Source: Neocallimastix lanati (nom. inval.) (lineage: Eukaryota > Neocallimastigomycota > Neocallimastigomycetes > Neocallimastigales > Neocallimastigaceae). From it: a stretch of DNA of 12,665 nt. The stretch is from positions 22,501 to 35,165 of the forward strand of contig JACVTC010000378.1 of the NCBI GenBank assembly GCA_016946835.1. Direction: 5' to 3'. Position numbers and translations under genes: made by a program. The notes under the pieces were generated by a model. The model searched no databases. It was not told the DNA's origin and saw only the letters and a program-made list of their open reading frames with translations. Below are positions 9,022-12,665 of this stretch, piece after piece; within the stretch, counting starts at the first letter, position 1, and each line of letters opens with the position of its first letter.

Positions 9022-9042
9022 TACAGTTAATTAATAACTGTA
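9022..9042. repeat. 8-bp-stem hairpin at the right side of the GC-richer island
   Basis: TACAGTTA (9022-9029) and TAACTGTA (9035-9042) are exact reverse complements around a 5-nt ATTAA loop. It may be part of a folded RNA or an element end. Confidence 0.75.
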
Positions 9043-9057
9043 TGGCTATATTGGGAG

Positions 9058-9069
9058 ATGGGTACCCAT
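9058..9069. repeat. 12-bp perfect palindrome ATGGGTACCCAT
   Basis: A self-complementary G+C-containing dodecamer, 16 bp after the preceding hairpin and 15 bp before a T6 run. It could be a dimeric protein binding site or a boundary signal; its role is unknown. Confidence 0.7.
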
Positions 9070-9089
9070 TATATGCAAGTCTATTTTTT

Positions 9090-9865
9090 ATTAAAAATAG
9101 AAATAAAATTACGAATGACTATTTAATATCATTATTTGAAATGCTCATTTCATTCTTTAAAAAGAAATCTTTACTTGAAAATTAAATTATTTTAAATTTA
9201 AAATTCATAATAAATTGAATTAAAAAATTTAATTTTATAAAATAAATAAAATAATTTAATAAATATTAATAAAATAGAATATAATTGTATATTTTTTTAT
9301 GAAAATTAAATAAATAAAATTAAAACAATTATAAAAAAATAAAATAAATTATATTATTACGAAATATAAAAAAGTAAAAATAAATTTATAACTTTAAAAT
9401 AATAATATTACAAATAATTATTATTATTATATTTATATATAGTTATTATTACATATTAATATTTCTTGTTTACTCTGGTTTGATCTTTTCTATTTCGTTA
9501 TGATTTTTTTTTAATTTTTATTATTATTATTATTTTTTAATTTTAATATTATTTTTTATGTTTTATTTATCTGAATTTTAACTCAATTTTAATTATAAAT
9601 AAAATATATTTTATAACTAATCAAATTTTAATAAAATATATGATATGGACAAATTTTAAATAAATAAACCAATAAAATATTAGTATAAAAAAAAAATTTT
9701 TCTTTCCAATTATTACTTTTTTTTAAAAATTATATTTTTATTTACTTCTATTACCATTATCCTTTTTCTCTATTTTTATTTACTTCATTTAATTATTATT
9801 TATTGAATTTATTTTATTTGTTTTAAAAAAATATAGCAAATTTTTATTTATATTCTTACAGTTTT
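9090..9865. other. A+T-rich spacer, nothing recognised
   Basis: Long A/T homopolymer-like stretches, a TTATTATTAT microsatellite near 9520-9535 and T-rich tracts. Both strands have frequent stops. No gene, tRNA or repeat unit of note was seen. Confidence 0.6.
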
Positions 9866-11300
9866 GAACATTCCAAGAATTTGCTGTCTGGTTCTACTGG
9901 TCATAACTTAAACCGCTAAATCTAAATCTGATTTACTTAAACATTGGTTGAACATTCCAAGAAGTAGCCGTATGATTCTACTGGTCATAACTTAAACCGC
10001 TAAATCTAAATCTGATCAAGATTTATTTGATACCAATGATCAATATAAGCATTGGTTGAACATTCCAAGAAGTTGGCGTATGATTCTACTGGTCATAACT
10101 TAAACTGCTAAATCTAAATCTGATTTACTTAAACATTGGTTGAACATTCCAAGAAGTAGCCGTATGATTCTACTGGTCATAACTTAAACCGCTAAATCTA
10201 AATCTGATCAAGATTTATTTGATATCAATGATCAATATAAGCATTGGTTGAACATTCCAAGAAGTTGGCGTATGGATCTACTGGTCATAACTTAAACCGC
10301 TAAATCTAAATCTGATTTACTTAAACATTGGTTGAACATTCCAAGAAGTAGCCGTATGGTTCTACTGGTCATAACTTAAACCGCTAAATCTAAATCTGAT
10401 CAAGATTTATTTGATACCAATGATCAATATAAGCATTGGTTGAACATTCCAAGAAGTTGGCGTATGGATCTACTGGTCATAACTTAAACCGCTAAATCTA
10501 AATCTGATTTACTTAAACATTGGTTGAACATTCCAAGAAGTAGCCGTATGGTTCTACTGGTCATGACTTAAACTGCTAAATCTAAATCTGATTTTACTTA
10601 AACATTGGTTGAACATTCCAAGAAGTAGCCGTATGGTTCTACTGGTCATAACTTAAACCGCTAAATCTAAATCTGATTTACTTAAACATTGGTTGAACAT
10701 TCCAAGAAGTAGCCGTATGGTTCTACTGGTCATGACTTAAACCGCTAAATCTAAATCTGATCAAGATTTATTTGATACCAATGATCAATATAAGCATTGG
10801 TTGAACATTCCAAGAAGTTGGCGTATGATTCTACTGTCATAACTTAAACCGCTAAATCTAAATCTGATCAAGATTTATTTGATACCAATGATCAATATAA
10901 GCATTGGTTGAACATTCCAAGAAGTTGGCGTATGGTTCTACTGGTCATAACTTAAACCGTTAAATCTAAATCTGATATACTTAAACATTGGTTGAACATT
11001 CCAAGAAGTAGCCGTATGGTTCTACTGGTCATAACTTAAACCGTTAAATCTAAATCTGTTTTACTTAAACATTGGTTTAACATTCCAAGAAGTTGCTGTC
11101 CTGGTTCTACTGGTCATAACTTAATCCGTTAAATCTAATCTGTTTACTTAAACGTTGGTTTAAACATTCCAAGAAGTTGCCGTATGGTTCTACTGATCAT
11201 AATTTAAACCGCTAAATCTAAATCTGATCAAGATTTATTTGATTCCAATGATCAATATAAACATTGGTTGAACATTCCAAGAAGTTGCCATCTAGTTGTA
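9866..11300. repeat. Satellite of 84-bp and 108-bp units, 15 copies plus a partial
   Basis: Each unit begins with (G/T)AACATTCCAAGAA and contains TACTGGTCATAACTTAA and CGCTAAATCTAAATCTGAT. Unit starts are 9866, 9950, 10058, 10142, 10250, 10334, 10442, 10526, 10611, 10695, 10803, 10910, 10994, 11078 and 11162, with a partial from 11270. Lengths run 84-108-84-108-84-108-84-85-84-108-107-84-84-84-108, so the left half is a 192-bp higher-order repeat. The long form carries an extra 24 bp that creates two inverted repeats (AAATCT/AGATTT and ACCAATG/CATTGGT). Stops interrupt every frame in the units checked. The first unit and the last few are the most diverged. It is a satellite-type array; centromeric, regulatory or RNA roles are not shown. 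Confidence 0.95.
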
Positions 11301-11950
11301 TACATCACGTCGAATTTTATTTAACTTTTGAATTTAATTTTATTCTTTATTACATTAAATTTTCTATGATGAGTTAGAAATTGTTTATGTTTAATTTTAT
11401 CTATTATTTTATTTTATATTTAAATTAATTTTATTTTTTATCTTTTAATTATATAATGTATTATTTTATTAAATGTAATATATATTAAATATTTTAATTT
11501 ATTTAATAAAAACTGGAAGTGTATTCTCTTCCTAGTCTAAAAAAATATATTCTAATTGGGCAAATAATATTTATTAAATTTATTAATTCCGTGTTAAAAC
11601 TTATAGTAAGTAATTCAACTTTTAATAATCTTTCATGTGTTTCAAGGGAGAGTTTAATGAATACCACACTATCTATTTTAAAGATTTTAATTCTTTATTT
11701 TATTATTTTAGATTTAACTAGTAATTATGTTTTTACACATAGTATACATCATAATGATATTTTTTAAATTTGAAGTATTTTTATTCTTTATTATGTTAGA
11801 TTTTTAATGAATAATTATTTTTTATTTATTTTTATTTTTTATTTTACTTAGTCTTTTACATACATTTTTATTTTTATTTTTAAATATTAGTTCATAATAA
11901 TTACGGCTATAAAAAAAAAATCCTTGAATTTCATAATATATATATTTTAT
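11301..11950. other. A+T-rich spacer with short motif shared with the GC-richer island
   Basis: Mostly T-rich low-complexity sequence. It includes GGAAGTGTATTCTCTTCC (11515-11532), similar to the near-palindrome of the LTR-like segment at 8427-8444, and AAGGGAGAGTTTAATGAATA near 11643-11662, similar to two sites in the island. An 82-codon open frame at 11519-11767 has no protein-like pattern and is not called as a gene. Confidence 0.45.
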
Positions 11951-12238
11951 TTAAATTACTTTTTCACACACACTAGAAGCAACATACACATTATTTTCAA
12001 TACAATGTCTATTATTATTATAACTATTATTGCTATAACTATTATTGCTATAACTATTATTGCTATAACTATTATTACTATTATTATTATTACCGTTATT
12101 TTTTTTATTATTAATATTACCTTTATCATTAGTTAGGTTGCTACTGTTAAAAGCTTTATATAAAAATAAAATTTTATCATTGACTTTACTACTAATATGA
12201 ATGAAAAACGGACAATCAATTAACCGATACCTTATCCA
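11951..12238 (-). pseudogene. Asn/Ser/Tyr-repeat coding relic, unknown product
   Basis: A 95-codon minus-strand frame without stops ends at TAA (11951-11953) but lacks a start: two stop codons lie immediately upstream and the first codon is TGG. It begins with a protein-like stretch containing RYRLIDCPFFIHISSKVNDK and FLYKAFNSSNLTNDKGN. It then passes into NNSYS repeats encoded by a 15-bp tandem unit (12020-12079) and ends CIENNVYVASSVCEKVI. The non-repeat part resembles coding DNA; the poly-Asn style matches the large gene at the left. It is in the same frame as the relic starting at 12664, with frameshifts between. The C-P-F-x-I pattern loosely recalls zinc-binding DNA-binding domains of transposase families, but this is too weak to name. 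Confidence 0.4.
12020..12079. repeat. 15-bp tandem repeat, four copies
   Basis: The unit ATAACTATTATTGCT occurs at 12020, 12035 and 12050, with a variant ending ACT at 12065. On the minus strand it encodes SNNSY in the coding relic above. The length is a multiple of three, as expected of slippage in coding sequence. Confidence 0.9.
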
Positions 12239-12288
12239 TTATTAAATACTTTTACAATAATGACAAAAATTAGGTCACACTTAATCTA

Positions 12289-12664
12289 TTATTTTTCAGC
12301 TTTAGTAATTCTAGCATCTAATCTATATCCGCTTCGTGCTCTCAATTACCAGTGGAAACCACATTAAAGATCAGGATATTTATAATAAAGTTTTATAAAA
12401 TTTGTTATTTCTTCGAATTTATTTTTGTCATCAAATCCATTTTTAATAGAATTGATTTTCATATCTCTTTTCCACTAAAAATTCCTTGATTTCTTTGTTG
12501 TTACTACCTCTTTTCTCTAGTTTACGTTTAATATTTCAACTTTCTTTTGTCTATGTATATTTTGTATATTTTGGAATATTATTAACTAAATAGTAAACAA
12601 TACAATTTGAATATTTCATTTTTTCAAAATATATAACTTGAGAAAAAGTACATTTAGCTGACAT
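12289..12664 (-). pseudogene. Frameshifted coding relic at the right edge, unknown product
   Basis: The minus strand starts at ATG (12664-12662) and reads 37 codons, including MSAKCTFSQVIYFEKMKYSN, to a TAG at 12551. The same frame goes on past a TGA with NIKRKLEKRGSNNKEIKEF and LVEKRYENQFY to a TAA at 12443. Another frame then takes over from a Met at 12462 with IKNGFDDKNKFEEITNFIKL, and ends with ARSGYRLDARITKAEK before TAA at 12289, broken by two more stops. The composition is clearly protein-like and switches frame once. The Met may be internal because the window ends here. It probably belongs with the relic at 11951-12238. No family is recognised; a decayed gene or transposase is the likeliest nature. 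Confidence 0.45.
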
Positions 12665-12665
12665 T

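Larger units (their letters stand above)
8683..9082. other. GC-richer island of unknown nature
   Basis: About 400 bp with balanced base composition and non-repetitive sequence, set in DNA that is otherwise mostly A and T. Its left part holds a tRNA 3'-end-like block (8703-8730) and its right edge two perfect hairpins (9022-9042 and 9058-9069), followed on the plus strand by T6 at 9084-9089. On the minus strand one frame is open as two 61-65-codon pieces separated by a single TGA, without recognisable motifs. Candidates are an RNA polymerase III non-coding RNA on the plus strand, the end of a retroelement on the minus strand, or transferred DNA. Homology data would be needed to choose. Confidence 0.55.

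Noticed and set aside
8683-9089. RNase P RNA or U2/U6 snRNA
   Set aside because: Short look-alikes (GAGGGAAAGTC and GTAGTATC on the minus strand, GAACGACACAG on the plus strand) are isolated, and the partner conserved regions were not found on the same strand.
9866-11300. CRISPR array
   Set aside because: The whole unit is conserved with no unique spacers, units are 84-108 bp, and the setting is eukaryotic. It is a satellite.
11519-11767. An 82-codon plus-strand open frame
   Set aside because: Low-complexity hydrophobic translation typical of T-rich spacer, with no family features.
11924-12136. A 70-codon plus-strand frame of Ile/Thr repeats
   Set aside because: It is the antisense of the NNSYS repeat. 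The minus-strand frame there is longer and more protein-like.

Overview
The window is extremely A+T-rich eukaryotic DNA. It holds one long asparagine-rich coding frame at the left, followed by about 7.4 kb of gene-poor, repeat-laden sequence with decayed coding fragments. Four things point, by inference, to an anaerobic gut fungus (Neocallimastigomycota): the helical, ankyrin-like protein with poly-Asn inserts encoded by AAT runs; low-complexity intergenic DNA; a chitin-binding CBM18 (hevein-like) relic; and A+T-biased codon choice. Other A+T-rich protists are not excluded from this window alone.

Layout. (1) 2-5236, plus strand: one reading frame, already open at the left edge and so missing its 5' end. 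It encodes at least 1,744 residues: a helical N-terminus, poly-Asn/LLNIT repeats, about 35 copies of a decapeptide of type [I/K]IDLPNESNN, a Glu/Gln/Arg-rich charged helix, ankyrin-like helical repeats and a basic tail. (2) 5237-7176: A+T-rich flank with two minisatellites (40-bp and 32-bp units), a 62-bp near-perfect palindrome and perhaps a very decayed minus-strand gene. (3) 7670-8323: two decayed coding pieces facing in opposite directions, a minus-strand CBM18 domain with a frameshift and a plus-strand ORF of unknown identity with an internal stop. (4) 8422-9089: a possible LTR or small transposon, then a sharply bounded, less A+T-rich island that contains a tRNA 3'-end-like block ending in CCA. 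(5) 9866-11300: a satellite of 84-bp and 108-bp units, partly alternating as a 192-bp higher-order repeat. (6) 11951-12664, minus strand: frameshifted coding relics with an Asn/Ser/Tyr repeat, running off the right edge.

No operon-like functional linkage is visible. The only frame that looks intact is the left-hand gene. Its product reads as a large scaffold or binding protein, and the early, late and some central decapeptide copies match the SUMO-interacting-motif core. The rest looks like repeat-rich intergenic DNA with transposon and pseudogene debris. The least explained elements are the GC-richer island with the tRNA-like end and the 84/108-bp array.
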